From contig QRFJ01002300.1 of assembly GCA_006176705.1 (NCBI GenBank), positions 115,306 through 179,305 of the forward strand: a stretch of DNA of 64,000 nt. Reading direction: 5' to 3'. Position 1 is the stretch's first letter. Each line of letters begins with the position of its first letter. Positions 20,189-32,881 of the stretch are shown one piece after another. The notes under the pieces are model-generated. The model saw nothing but the letters and a program-made list of their open reading frames with translations. It was not told the origin of the DNA and ran no database searches. The position numbers were made by a program, and so were the translations under genes. The DNA is from Cocos nucifera. Its lineage: Eukaryota; Streptophyta; Magnoliopsida; Arecales; Arecaceae.

Positions 20189-21990
20189 AAGGGCACTGAG
20201 CATGACCACTTCGAGCAGTCATAAGGGAGTCTACCTTCTCGTCGATGACTAGCTTGATGCTATAGTTGTGTGTCTGATTTTTTGACTTGAGATGTATCGA
20301 CAGTTCACCTTAAGGATATTATAGTTTGACTACTCTATAACTCAGTCTCCTATCCATTTGGAGTCTTGAGGTGTATGTTGGCTATAGCATGTTCGTTGTA
20401 GAAATTGGATCGCACCAAGATGGGATCTATCAACCTTGATAGAGGAGGAATAGTTTCATGGTGATCATGAGATCAAGTTCTAAAGCCCATGGCCATGGCA
20501 GTATGAAATAATAGAAAGGATTTTCTATTAGGGTTTCATATCAGACTTAATCGAATGATTTATTCATGTGACAGATGTTGGATTGGACGAGTTCATCTTG
20601 AACTAGATTTGATGGAGCTCATAATAGAAGAACCCAATCATACAGTTGGCTGCACCGAGAGGTTTGTATTCGATTCTAATAGATTACCACCATAGCTAGG
20701 TGTCACTGGTCGATTTTGGGATCAGGTAGAATTATCTCGATGATCGATGCTTCTAATTGGGCAAATTAGAAAGAGTTCTAATTCATCAAAAGATATTTCA
20801 ATGATGTCGATGATAGAGATCATGACATGTCCCATTATCATACAAAATTAAACCTAACTAGATCACATAAATAAGAATTTAGATCTGAATGTCATTAATT
20901 GGACTCATATGGTTTGATTGATTTGGATTAGATCCAATTTGGTTCAAGAAAATCATGCTAGCACACGATTCGACCTAACTTTCTCTTTCTATAGATTTTC
21001 TAATTGATTTGGACTCAGTCAAATTAGATTTGGCTTATCCAAAAATTCTATATGGATTTGTACTGGTCTGACTGAACCTTGTCTTGGTCAGATCAAGGCT
21101 TGTCTTAGTCTCATATGATGAGGATTAGGATAAGACCATTTTGACCCAGTCTTTGCAAGAAAGAAAGAAGGGGGTGCACACCCCCTGGAGTTTCTCTTAG
21201 GGTGTGCGCCCCTTGTGGATAAACATGAGGGAGTTGGGAGGTTGCCTATTTAAAATGGTTTGAATGGGCCATATAGAGTTTGAAATAATTCAAACTCTCA
21301 GAAATAGTTTTCGACGCCAACCTTCTTTTATCCAGATAACATGGCACCAACTTTTCTCCCATTTTGTGTGACAAAATGAGGGAAAAAAATCAAAAGTGGG
21401 GTATGGAGGCTAGGGAGTGTCCTTCTGCTTTAAGCAAATTGATTCGATCAATTGCTTAAAGCCCTCGGACTCTAAGGTACCTTATTTAGTTTATAAATAG
21501 GGATCTAGGCCAAAGAGTTTGGCTATTCTATTCCCTACACCCAGACTCTAGTTCTCCATCTCCATGCCTCCTCCCTCTCCCTCTTCTAATTCCTTTCTCC
21601 CACACCCAAGGGTTGGGCCATTCAATGCTCCAAGAGTGGAAGTGCTAATCCTGCAAGATCAAGTCAAAGAGATCTCAATCGTGTGTCGATCGAGTTACTG
21701 TCGGAGATCAAATCGAAGGCACTTCAAGGAGATCCCGTTGCTAATTTTCTTAGATCAAGTCTAGAAGGAGAAGACTTCCAGATCTGATCTGAGTAGATGC
21801 TAGTAGAGGCCGAGCATGTGCGTGGCTACAGTCAGAACCTTAGATAGCTTCCAGATCATCACAGCATGTGAATGGTTCACTTGCAATAGGTGGTATGTGA
21901 TACCATAATTTTTATTTTTGTTTTAGATCTATCTAATTAGATCTAAGAACTCTAGGATCTGATCATTTTAGTAGATTAAATTTTCTTTTA
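20189..21990 (+). repeat. Family-B LTR truncated on both sides
   Basis: This sequence is collinear with the LTR at 3149-5463 from about base 450 onward, starting at the motif GGGCACTGAGCATGACCAC. It holds a TATA box (TATAAATAG near 21492-21500). It fades around 21965-21990, close to where the 3' end should be, and merges into the Gypsy remnant on the opposite strand. No gene is seen in it. Confidence 0.75.
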
Positions 21991-24900
21991 AATTCCACTA
22001 CACGACCTGATCCAATCAACTGATCCTGTAGTTTCTTCAAATGATTTATACATTGCTTTAATATGAGACAAGATAGTATTAGACTTTTGGCTCAATGTAT
22101 TAGCCACTACTTTAGCTTTTCTAGGATGGTACTCAATAGTACAATCATAATCTTTAATCAGCTCAATCCATCTTCTTTGTCTCAAATTTAACTCATTTTA
22201 GATTAGTGCATACTTTAAACTCTTATGATCTATAAATATTTGACATTTCTCTCCATACGAATAATGTCTCCAAGTTTTTAAAGCAATACCATAGTAGCAA
22301 GTTCTAAATTATGAGTAGGATAATTTAGTTCATGTGGCCTAAGCTGTCTAGAAATATAGGCAATAACCTTTTCATGTTGCATCAAAACACAACCTAATCC
22401 TTTATAACATAACTATAAACTACATAACCACCCCCACTGGAAGGAAGAGTGAGTATTAGAGCTGAAGTTAATCTTTTCTTTAACTCCTCCATACTTTTCT
22501 AACATTCATCATTCCAATCAAATTTAATATTCTTTCTAACTAGCTTTGTCATAGGAGATGCAATGATAGAGAAGTTTTCAATGAACGTTCTATAATAACC
22601 TGCTAACCCAAGAAAACTTCTTACTTCTGTAGGACTAGTGGGTGACTCCTAATTCATAATTGCCTCAACTTTCTAGGGATCAACTAAAACACCCTTTGCT
22701 GAAATTTCATGACCTAAAAGATCACCTTATTCTACCAAAACTCACTCTTGCTTAGTTTAGCATACAGTTATTTTTCTCAAAGTACTTGCAAAATAATTCT
22801 CAAGTGTTCCATATGTTCTACTTCATCTTTAGAGTGTATCAATATATCATCAATGAAAACAATTATAAATATGTCTAAAAACTGTTGGAATACTTGATTC
22901 ATCAGACCCATAAAAGCTGCTGGAGCATTTGTCAATCCAAATGGCATTACTAAAAATTCATAATGACCATATCTAGTTCTAAATGCAATCTTTGATACAT
23001 CTTCTTTGATTTTAAGTTGATGATACCGAGATCTGAGATCTATCTTTGAAAATATCTTGGCCTCCTGAAGTTGATCAAATAAATCATCAATATGTGGCAG
23101 CAGATAATTGTTTTGGATAGTTACTTTATTAAGTTGCTGATAGTCAATACATAATCTCATAGTGCCATCCTTTTTTTTAACAAATAATGCTGGAGCTTCC
23201 AAGGTGAAATACTTGATTTAATAAATCCTCTATCAAGCAATTCTTGCAATAGTGTCTTGAGTTCCCTTAATTCTACTAGAGCCATTCTATGGAGCCCTGG
23301 ATGTTGGTTTAGTACCTGGAATCAAATCAACTCCAAATTCTATTTCTCTATCTGGTGGTAACCCTAGAAGTTCTTCTGGAAAAACATCCGGGAACTCACA
23401 AACTATTGGAATATCTACTACGTTCAACTTACTTATTTTTGTATCTATCACACATGCTAAATAGGCTTCACACTCATTTCTAAGTGATCTATTGGTTGTC
23501 AAAGCTGAAATTATACATGAGGGAAGTACCCGATGTTCATCTGAAAATCATACCTCTTTATCATTTGAAATCTGAAGAATCACTTTCTTTCTAAAATAAT
23601 CTACCTTTGCTCGATAAGTAGATAACCAATCCATGCCTAAAATAGCATCAAAATCTTGCATATCTAAGAGAATCAAATTTGCTACTAATTCATGTTCTTT
23701 CACTTGAACTGGACAGCCCTTAAATACTTGATTTTCAATGAAGGGCTTTCTTACTGGCATAGATACTATCAAACTATAGTCTAATAGGCTCAGTTCTTTA
23801 GTGATGTGCATAGAAAATGCAAATGACACATATGAATGTGCGAATCCAGCATCAATAAATACATATTCATCATGATCACAAATAGATAGCTTACCAGTCA
23901 CCACATCAAGAGTAGCCTGTGCCTCCCACTTAGTCATGGCAAACACCCTTGCCTCAGATCTCAACTTGCCTAGTGTAACTTCTTGTCTATCGACACTCTT
24001 CCTTCCTTGTTGAACTGAAGTACTTGTTCCAAAATTTTTTTCCACTACTTGAAAATCACTGAGACATATTTGGCTTGATGGAGGACCCTTAGCTTGAGCC
24101 AATCTAGGATAGTTCCTCCTTTGATGTCCCATTTGTCCACCTCAAAGCATCCCCTAAATCCTCTTCTGCACTTTCCAAAATGAAACCTCTCACAACTAAC
24201 ACACTAAGGGACCTGGTTTGGTGAAGTAACAACTAGACTAGCTCCCTTATCAGAATTGCTTTCATTTTCCCTTCCCCCTGTCACCCTACTTCTAGCTGAC
24301 TATGGTACAAATTTTTGTTCTATTCTTCTCTACTCTAGGCTGATAAAAGTAAAAGAATCTACACCTGATCCTAATGCTGTTCTAAAACTCTGACTGGGCT
24401 ATCCAGGGGTAACAACCCTTTTTGATGACTGACCTTCCCCTGAACCAAATGAAAAATCTTGTGCACTTCTCTTACTTCTTTCCTGCCTTCGGCTATAAAA
24501 TTGTTTTTCAATCTCCTTTGCCCTATAGCTCCTTGAATTAACTGAGCAAAGCTATCATACTCCTGCATTTTTGTTTTTGCCTTAATTTTTAAATGCAGCC
24601 AATCTTGAAATAATCTGCACTTTTCTTTTTCATCAACTACAAAGACAAGGGCAAAGTGAGATAACTCTATAAACTTGGCTTCATACTCTACCACTAACAT
24701 TTTTCCATGGGTTAAGTTAAGAAATTCCCTCATCTTTTGATCTTGATATACAACTGAGTAATATTGTTGAAAGAACTCTCTTCTAAATTCACTCCAAGTA
24801 ATAGTAAAATTTGATGGCTGTCTACTCATATAAGATCTCCACCAGTGCTGAGCTCGACCTTCTAGCAGAAAGGTAGCAATACTCAACTTTTGTTCATCTG

Positions 24901-25387
24901 TACTTTTCTTTAATGTAAATACTCTTTCTATCTTTTGGAACCAATTTTCTACCTCTATCGAATCTATAGTGCCTTGAAATTTTATTGCTCCCAGTTTTCT
25001 TGCCCTCTTATAACTTTTCTGTATATCTATATTTTGAGATTGAAAACCAGGGGTAGAAGCTACTATAAGGGTAAAAGCTTGGGTAATTACACCTACCAAC
25101 TCCTATAATCCAGGAATGGATACTTGTGCTTGAGGTGGAAGTGCTAATGCTAGTGTTATAGATGATGATTCATGTATATGCTTATGCATCTATGAAGCCT
25201 CTGCTTCTACCCTTATCCCTGGGGCAGAAGATGAAGCACTAGGTGATGTCCTATAAAGTTAGCCATCCTTATCATCTCTTCTTAATCTACCCTGACCTCG
25301 ACCTTGACTCCTACTTGGGCCTTGTCCTTGGCCTTTATCTTCCTCTGGTGGTAGTCCTTCACCAAGTCCTAATCTTATCTGTACCAT
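21975..25387 (-). pseudogene. Ty3/Gypsy gag-pol remnant, Tekay/Del-like
   Basis: On the minus strand, gag can be followed from an ATG at 25385-25387. Its conserved core lies at 24371-25099 (FQGTIDSIEVENWFQKIERVF, then EGRAQHWW), followed by a Cys-rich knuckle near 24140-24200. The aspartic protease (23548-24132) has DAG where DSG is usual. The reverse transcriptase core (22777-23202) has LFVKKKDGTMRLCIDY, YGHYEFLVMPFGLTNAP and VFIDDIL; the final part of RNase H (21988-22185) has RRWIELIKDYDCTIEYHP. The sequence between 22190 and 22775 is RT/RNase H with many stops. Integrase and the 3' LTR are absent. The VFIDD variant and block spacing fit chromovirus Tekay/Del; without integrase the chromodomain cannot be tested. 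Gag also contains stops, so this is a dead fragment. Confidence 0.9.
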
Positions 25388-25462
25388 CTTTCTACAAAAT
25401 ATAATTAAAAGATAAAGTTTTTTTTTTATGCTCTACCCACATCCGTAAAATCTATAAACCTA

Positions 25463-25475
25463 GGCTCTGATACCA
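25463..25475 (-). other. Primer-binding site of the Gypsy remnant
   Basis: On the minus strand TGGTATCAGAGCC, complementary to initiator tRNA-Met, stands upstream of gag and next to the 5' LTR. This primer choice fits Tekay/Del chromoviruses. Confidence 0.85.
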
Positions 25476-25480
25476 ATAAG

Positions 25481-26069
25481 TAGTTACCCCACCTTAACTA
25501 CTAGGCAAGGCTATAGTGCCTGAGCTAGGCTTAATTATTATTTTGTGTTCATAAAGTACCATTAAACGTAGTTTAACTACTAACAACCTACTCTAAAAAA
25601 AGTTTAATTTATACTTTCATTGATCAACTCAAGCTTTTTAGAAAATTTCTAAATTATTTGAAATTCAACACAAGGTGTTATTTATCATACAAGCGTTGTT
25701 TATATAATAGTAACAAAACGTATATAATATTCTTTTTAAGTAAATATTTTCAACACATATTACATACCAAGCTGGTTCTCTCTCTTTCATTATAATTTAT
25801 ACAACTCATACAAATACATATAGTCATCCCCAAAGACCTCTCTCTCAAAAAGAAGCTAAAATGGCCAACCTTCTATAGTGTAAATGCTGATAGGGATGTG
25901 CAAGATGCAAGTACTATGCAAAGTGATAATATTTCATATCTGCAAAGGAAAAAAAATGAAATACATAATGAGACTGATGTTTCAGTGAGTAAATAAGCTA
26001 GCTATCAATGGGAAGATAAGAAACTGATTCATTTGAGATCTATGTCTTACATACATATTAATTGCTAAC
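25481..26069 (-). repeat. Partial 5' LTR of the Gypsy remnant
   Basis: The sequence beginning TAGTTACCCCACC resembles the outer end of the LTR at 60914 (TGTAACACCCCATCC) with the initial TG mutated. It breaks off at 26069, where an LTR of family X is inserted. Its last 130 bases recur at 27811-27938. Confidence 0.65.
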
Positions 26070-27809
26070 TATTGGGAATTGTGTCCCAAATCCAATCATT
26101 AGCCTATTGACGATTGAGCTATTTTTTATTTATATATAAATTATAAATAAATAAATATTATTTTGATATTTTCATCATAAATTCTTTGTATCTTCTAATG
26201 AACTTCTATGTTGTGATAAAGTCTTTAGGACTATTTAGAATCGATAAAGGAGGATTTATCATTTAGTCCTTAAATCTGTTCGTGATCAAATGATACGTTG
26301 TTATCAATGATGATAATGTTTATTGAGTGTTGGTCATTGTGTGCCATATGGATTAGTTGTCCTCTTAATCAAGGAGTGAAAAGACATTGGTATGGCATGC
26401 GGATGAGATGTAGAGGTACATCTATACCAAACGTGACCAACTTTGGAGCTTTCTATTGTCAAGATTTGCTCCAAAGGGATATGGGTATAAGTATCCTTCT
26501 GACCTGAGATCACCACAGTGACTTTCAAACAACTCACTATGCTTTGATGTTGGACTACCTGAATTTTTGATTTAGTGATGAAAGATTTTTGGACATAGTC
26601 AAGTACTTGAAAAGTTGGTGTGCGAATCAAGATGGAATTGACAACTTTGAATTTCAGGAGTTGTGTTTAATTGGGTTTCAATTTAGTAAAGCCTTGACTA
26701 AGGAAGTCCTTATGAGGAGTCATAGGACTGATTGTGTTAAGATATAATATGGATGTACTTTTCAAAGTTAGTAGTTTAACTTAGAGTCATCCTAAACATG
26801 AAGGTCAAAAGGATAAATTATACGATAACCATATTTGAGTAGGTTCTGAATATTGGGATTACGACTATTCGACCTATCCAGACATTGAATACCATTGCTA
26901 GATGATCACATCGATTGGTATAGAAATTGATTCCTATACTATCAGCCTAGGTTTGAACCTATGAGGTCATACATATTAGAGGTTCCTACCTAATCTGATG
27001 GCTGATGCTAAGTTCCACTGGACTAGGACTCTATGATCAAGAGTCCCACTGGATTGGAACTCTATGATCAAGAGTCCTACTGCATTGAAATTCTGAGTCT
27101 TGCTTATCTAAGACTTTATGATCGAGAGTTCTACTGGTCTGAAACTTTGTGATTACAAGTTTCACTTATTTGAAATACTAGGGTCAAGAGTCCTACTGGT
27201 TTGGGACTCTTCAATCAAAAATTTCATATAGATGAAACTCTATTGCCCAGATACCCACTAGATTTAGACTCCATATTTATGAAATATTTAATTAATAATT
27301 TAATTACCAGTTAACTTAAATTGATTGAGTGATAAATTTTGGATCAAGTTCAATTGCATTGGATTCAATTCAATATGACCCGATTAGGTTATGAGATGAC
27401 CTAATCATCGAGAAAGTTTATTCCTGATTTGATCAGAGCTTGAGATTAATTAATTTTTAATTTGATTAAGATTTAATTAAGTTTATTTAAGCTTAATTTA
27501 GTTAAATTTAATCTGATTTAATTGGGCCTAGCAAAATTGGTTTGGATTGGATCTTAATTGGATAAGGTTTTTAAGACTAGTTTGACTAGTCTTTCTTATG
27601 CCACATCACCTTGACTTGCACCCACCTTTTTCTCCATGAGAATTTTAAATTCTCATAAGTTTTCCACGCACATTATGATCCAAGAAGTAGAGTTTTATTG
27701 ATTAGATCACTAGCTTATAAAATTAATTAGATTAATTTTTAAATTCCATTGCATGTATTTTGAAAAAAGTTTTTAAAATTAAAGCTAAAAACCCTATAGT
27801 TTTCCTTCA
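26070..27809 (+). mobile_element. Solo LTR of family X (copy XA)
   Basis: A 1.74-kb LTR-like unit starts TATTGGGAATTGTG (TG mutated to TA) and ends TTCCTTCA. Flanking pentamers are CTAAC (26065-26069) and CTAGC (27810-27814), one mismatch apart, as expected of an old target duplication. It is homologous, in opposite orientation, to 27939-30350 and 30355-32830. Its start resembles that of the Copia LTRs, so a Copia origin is likely. It contains a minisatellite at 27011-27250. No coding region is seen. Confidence 0.7.
27011..27250 (+). repeat. Hairpin-unit minisatellite in LTR XA
   Basis: About seven degenerate tandem units of roughly 31 bases alternate an ACTCT...GAGTC core with a CCCACTGGATT-like spacer. 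The clearest unit has a 7-base perfect inverted repeat (GGACTCT at 27026-27032, complement at 27040-27046). Confidence 0.75.
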
Positions 27810-27810
27810 C

Positions 27811-27938
27811 TAGCCACAAAAGAAAAGAAACATATAATGAGACTTACATCCTAGTGAGTAAATAAGCTAGCTATAAATAAGAAGATAAAAACCTAATTCA
27901 TTTGAGATCTATGTCTTACATACATATTAATTGCTAAC
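27811..27938 (-). repeat. Second copy of a 130-bp Gypsy-LTR segment
   Basis: This stretch matches 25941-26069 closely, both ending ATTAATTGCTAAC. It lies between two family-X LTRs of opposite orientation, which suggests a tandem duplication inside the Gypsy LTR that was later split. Confidence 0.75.
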
Positions 27939-30350
27939 TGATGGAAATCGAGCGGGATTTAGGCATGCTTTTCGAAATTTTTTCAAATTTTATATTATAG
28001 CAGAAGCTAAATTAGTCTAAAATTAATTTTATGCATGCATTGATTATAACATAAAATGCTACTCAGGATCTAGACATGCTAATATGTGTTAAAAAAATTA
28101 AATGTAATCGATCAGCAAATCGCATTTGCTGATCGACTTGTGTTCCAAAAATAATACATGTGCATGGATAGATGATCTCCATGATCCAAATCCATAGAAG
28201 GAAGCCCACAACACCATGCTATAGTGACACACTTGTCCGACCTCTATGGAGAGTCCACATAGAGCTCTTGGTCCTGACTAGCTCCACCAGAGTACTAGCT
28301 CCTCGCTAGAGCCTTCGACGGCTGATCTTCGTCGTTCTGATCGATGATCTTCTTTTTAATCTCCTGGATACTCTAGAAGACCAGATGATGATATTTGGAG
28401 GATGATGAGATAGTGGTAAAAATATGATGGTGATCAGGCACTCAGAGCGCTCAATCTCTCCACCTGAACCCTGAGTCCTAACTCAAGGGTTTTACATGCA
28501 CCAAAAATCCTGATGCCCGAAATGCTCTCTCATGCCCACTCTCTATGGAATTTTTTTGTGAAACCAATTTTCATGGATAAAGAACTTTTCTATCTATAAA
28601 AACCCTACTTAGATCATATCTAAAGTGGGCATCCAAAATGAAAAGAAAAATGGGAAGCATGAGAGATAGAATTTAGCATAGGTAAGAACACTCTCTCACC
28701 CTAGACCTTTCCACGCCCAAAACTTGCACCCCCTCACTAGATTTCTCTCTCCAGGAAACACCTCATGTAACCTCACTTCCCTTTTTGCATGCCCAAAAAT
28801 AAATCCTATTTAGAAAGGGGTGTGCAAGCCATGGGAAAGTCGCATGAGATCGAATAATAGTTGGAGATTATTTTGTTTTAACCAATCCACTTGAATTCAA
28901 AATTCAAGTGGTTGCTTATCTCCTTGCAACGCCAATCCCAGGAGTTTGAAATGCAGAAGGACTCTCCTTCTATGCACCCACTCTTAGATACACATAAAAA
29001 TGTGCATAAAAAAAAACATAAGGGGACGTGGGATGTAGATAAGATAAGAGGTTGCAACTTTAAACCTTTAACTATCAAAGTTGAATTCAAAATTCAACTT
29101 AGTTTGAACTAGTCCAATCTTGGACCAAGTCAAAGACAAAAGAGAGGAGCGGTGCACATCTATTTCTATATGAGAAATCTCACATAAAAACTAGAGGAGG
29201 CTCTGGGTCAAAAGGTGGTCAAGTCGCAGGGAGATTTGATTCAAAATTGAAAACTCATTTGACTTGGTCTAAATTGATTTCAACTAAACTAATTTTTTAG
29301 ATTCAATTAGTCTAGATTAAATCCAACCAAATTAAGCTTAATCCAAACTAATAAAATTCTAATCAAATTAGAAATCAATTAGGTCCAGGTCTAGACCAAA
29401 TCAGGGTCGAATCTCCTATAGCGATTTGGTCATCATATAACCTAATCAGGTCAAACCCAATCGAATCTAATTCGATCAGATTTGATCGAATCCTCACCAC
29501 TCAATTAAATTAAACTAATCAGCAATCAAATTATGAATTAATTCTCTAATAAATATAGAGTCCAAATTAGGTGGTGTTTGGGCAATGGAGTCACATCCAC
29601 ATGAAACTCTTTAAGAGTCTCAAACTAGTGGGATTCTTGAACCCAATGTCCCAAACGAATGAAATTTATGATCACAGAGTCCCAGACTAGTAAAACTCTA
29701 GATCAGAGAGTCCTAGATAAGTAGGACTCATAGTCCTAGTCCAGTGGGACTCTTGGTCATAGAGTTTCAGTCCAATGAGACTCTTGGTCATAGAGTCCCA
29801 GATCATTGGGACCCTAGATCAACCATCAGATTGGATAGGAACTCCTATTATGTGTAACCCAATAGATTCGAATCCTAAGCCGATAGCACCAAAATCAATT
29901 TTTTATAACAATCGATGTGATCATCTAGCAATGGTGCCCGACATCTGGATAGGTCGAATAGTCACAATACAACATTGACGAACCTGTGGCATATGGTTAC
30001 CATATAATTTATCCCCTTGACCTCAATGCTCAAAGAACAATCTAGAATTTACTACCAACCCTAAAAATCATTCATACTGTATTTTAAAATTTAGTGTCAA
30101 TCAAATGGACCACCTCATTCGAGATTTTGCTAATTTGAAATACAATGATGCATCTGCTCCAATACTTGGAGGGGTCAATCCCCTTTTGACTCATACACCG
30201 ACTTCACAAGTACTTGACTACACCCACTAGCCTTTCATCATTGAATTAAAAATTTAGATAGTTTATTACCTAAGTATAGTGAATTACTTATAAGTCACCA
30301 CAGTAATCTCAGGTCTAAGGGACACTTATATCCATATCCTAAAGAAACCA
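27939..30350 (-). repeat. Family-X LTR copy XB
   Basis: This LTR starts on the plus strand with TGATGGAAATCGAG directly after CTAAC. It is the reverse of XA, with a longer middle. It carries the same minisatellite in reverse (29586-29820). Its outer end appears lost near 30350, where similarity to copy XC stops and a new X sequence begins. Only short, non-conserved reading frames are present. Confidence 0.65.
29586..29820 (-). repeat. Hairpin-unit minisatellite in LTR XB
   Basis: The reverse-orientation counterpart of 27011-27250, with units of about 31 bases around an AGAGTC...GACTC core. The unit order differs from XA, which suggests independent turnover. Confidence 0.7.
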
Positions 30351-30354
30351 GATC

Positions 30355-32830
30355 TAGGGTTTCAGGACTAGATCTTAAAACTTTTTTAAGATCAGACAGC
30401 AGAAGACTAAAATTAATCAAAATTAATTTTAAATATTAGAGAATTTCCTCATCTAGCTATCTATTATATGATCATGGCATGTCATTGAATCAAAAATTAA
30501 AATATAATGAAGAAACAAAAACATGTTGATCACATCAACATGTATATACACTACATCTAATGCAGGTATAAAACTAATAGATCAGATCTATTATCTATGC
30601 AAGTTAGATATTCTAACATGCTGATCTAAACTTGAGAACGAAGTTGCAAGCTGCACACATGTCCGACCTCTAGGAGTCATCCACACGAGCCCACAAATTA
30701 CGATCAGAAATCCTAATGTAGGAAATTAGCACAGTATGCTAGTACTATACTGATTCTTTTTTAACGATCGATCAAATGCCTTCTTCTTCTAGATTTGGAC
30801 TCTTCCAAAGAGGAGAAGGAGGAGAGGAGGTTTTAGATGTGAGATATTCTCAGAAAAGTCAAAGGAGGAAGGAAAGAGGTGAACACAGCAATCGTAGAAG
30901 AAGACCCTCTTCCTCTTCTCTTTGCTCTCACCTAGACACCTAGTTTGGTATCCATGAAACCCCAATGCCCAAGGACCCTCTCTCCCTGATTTTCACACAC
31001 CCCAAATCTCTCTCAATGATCTGTAACCTCACAAAAAATCAGCCCAAATTTCATCATAAAAATATAGAAAAAGAGGAGTCCTTGTCTAGGTCAAAAACTA
31101 GACAAGGATTGTCCAATTTGGGCAAGTCAAGGGGTGCCCAACTCTTGGGCACTCTCTCCAAAATTTTAGGCATGGACCATCTGAGAAAATCACCCAAAAC
31201 CTTCTCCTTTTTACCATGAAAAATAGAGAGAAAATAGGGAGGAGGGCGACACACATGGGAAGAGGAGTTTTGATTTTTTAAAATACTATCTTATAGGATT
31301 TGGAATCAAAACAAATTCCCTTCTTTGATTTGGTCCACTACCTAATTTCCATATGAGAAAGAGAGGAGAGGAGGCATGCATGAGAAGGCCTGGGAGAAAG
31401 ATTTTTGTCACACAAAATAGAGGAGAAATAGGGTGAGGGGCATGAGGGGCTAAAGTGGCGCAAGGTGGAATCCTAGTCTTACTAGGATTCTATCTATGAC
31501 TTGGTCAAAGTGGTTTCTTAAACCAAATTAAATTAAAACCAAGTCAATCAAATTAAATTAGATCCTAACCTAATTAATGATATAATTAAATTAGATTAAA
31601 TTAGATTTAATTTTGATTTAATTTTTTAATCAAATTAGAAAATTGGGTTGACCTAAGTCCTAGTTGAACTAGGACTAGTTTTTTCTTGCACTTGGCTTAT
31701 CCAATAAGCCAATTGAACTTGATCCAATCAAGTTCAAACTAAATACAATTAAATCATATTTAATTAAACTTAATCTTAGTCCTCTAGCTTAATCAAATTA
31801 AGTTAATTAATAATCTAATTATTAATCGATCCTCCTACAATACTTGCACTAGGTTAAACATCAATCATATTGATCGTTTAACCCTAGATTTTAATCATTG
31901 ATCAACCATCCGATCAAATCATGAGCTCTAATGTGTATGACCTCATAGGTCCAAATCTAAGCTGATAGCATAGAAATAGATTCCTATACCAATCGATGTA
32001 ACTATCTAGCAATGGTACCCGACGATCGGATAGGTCGAATGTGTTGAACAACATCCTTAGAATCCATATGGATATAGTTTCCATATAATTCATCTTCTTG
32101 ACCAAAATATTTGTAGGACACCTCAGAGTTCAACTATTAACTTTGATCAGGTCATCCATATTGTGTTTCAAAATATTAAATCCATTTGATGGATTACCCT
32201 GGCTAAGGTTTTGCTATATTGAAATACAGTGATACATTCTTCTCCAACTCTTAGAGTGATCAATCCCATCTTGATTACACACCAACTTCATAAGTACTTG
32301 ACTGTGCCTAGAAGCCTTCCATTACTGAATTAGAAATTCAGTTAGTTAGGTACTAAAGCATAGTGAGTTGCTTGCAAGTTACTAAGGTGATCTCAGGTCT
32401 AAGGGATATTTGTACATATATCCCATCAGAAATATTCTTGATAGTAGAATACTCTAGAGTTGGTCATGTTCAATGATGATGTATCCATACATCTTACCTC
32501 TATGCCATACCAGTATCTTCACACTCCTAAGTTAAGAGGATAACTAACCTATACAGCATACAGTGACCTATACTCGATAGACGCTATCATTCTAATTAAT
32601 AGCCTATCATTTGATCATGAATAGATTTAAGGACTAATCGATAAATCCTCTCTTTATCAAAGCTAAATAGTCCTAAGGACTTCATCACAATAATGAAGTT
32701 CGTTAGAAGATGAATACTTTACGATGAAAAATATCAAAAATATATTTTATTTATTAATGAATCAATTACATATATAATATAACTCAACCATCAACAGACT
32801 GACGATTGATTTTAGGATACATCTACAACA
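30355..32830 (-). repeat. Family-X LTR copy XC
   Basis: On the minus strand it begins TGTTGTAGATGTATCC at 32830. It is collinear with XB but lacks the minisatellite: the flanking sequences are joined directly near 31895-31910. The left limit is approximate. It contains no recognisable gene. Confidence 0.65.
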
Positions 32831-32881
32831 TAGAATTTTGAATTCTTATAAGTTTCCCATGCACATTATGATCCAAGAAGT
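32831..32881 (+). repeat. Fragment of a fourth family-X LTR
   Basis: These 51 bases match the interior of XA (about 27643-27693) in the same orientation. They are therefore a remnant of an X LTR hit by XC on the left and by Copia A2 on the right. Confidence 0.65.

Noticed and set aside
26298..26630. Frames of 69-98 codons on both strands in the X LTR
   Set aside because: They are not conserved between XA, XB and XC and have no recognisable domain.
30965..31254. Overlapping frames on both strands in XC
   Set aside because: The counterpart in XB is broken; the low-complexity LTR sequence explains them.
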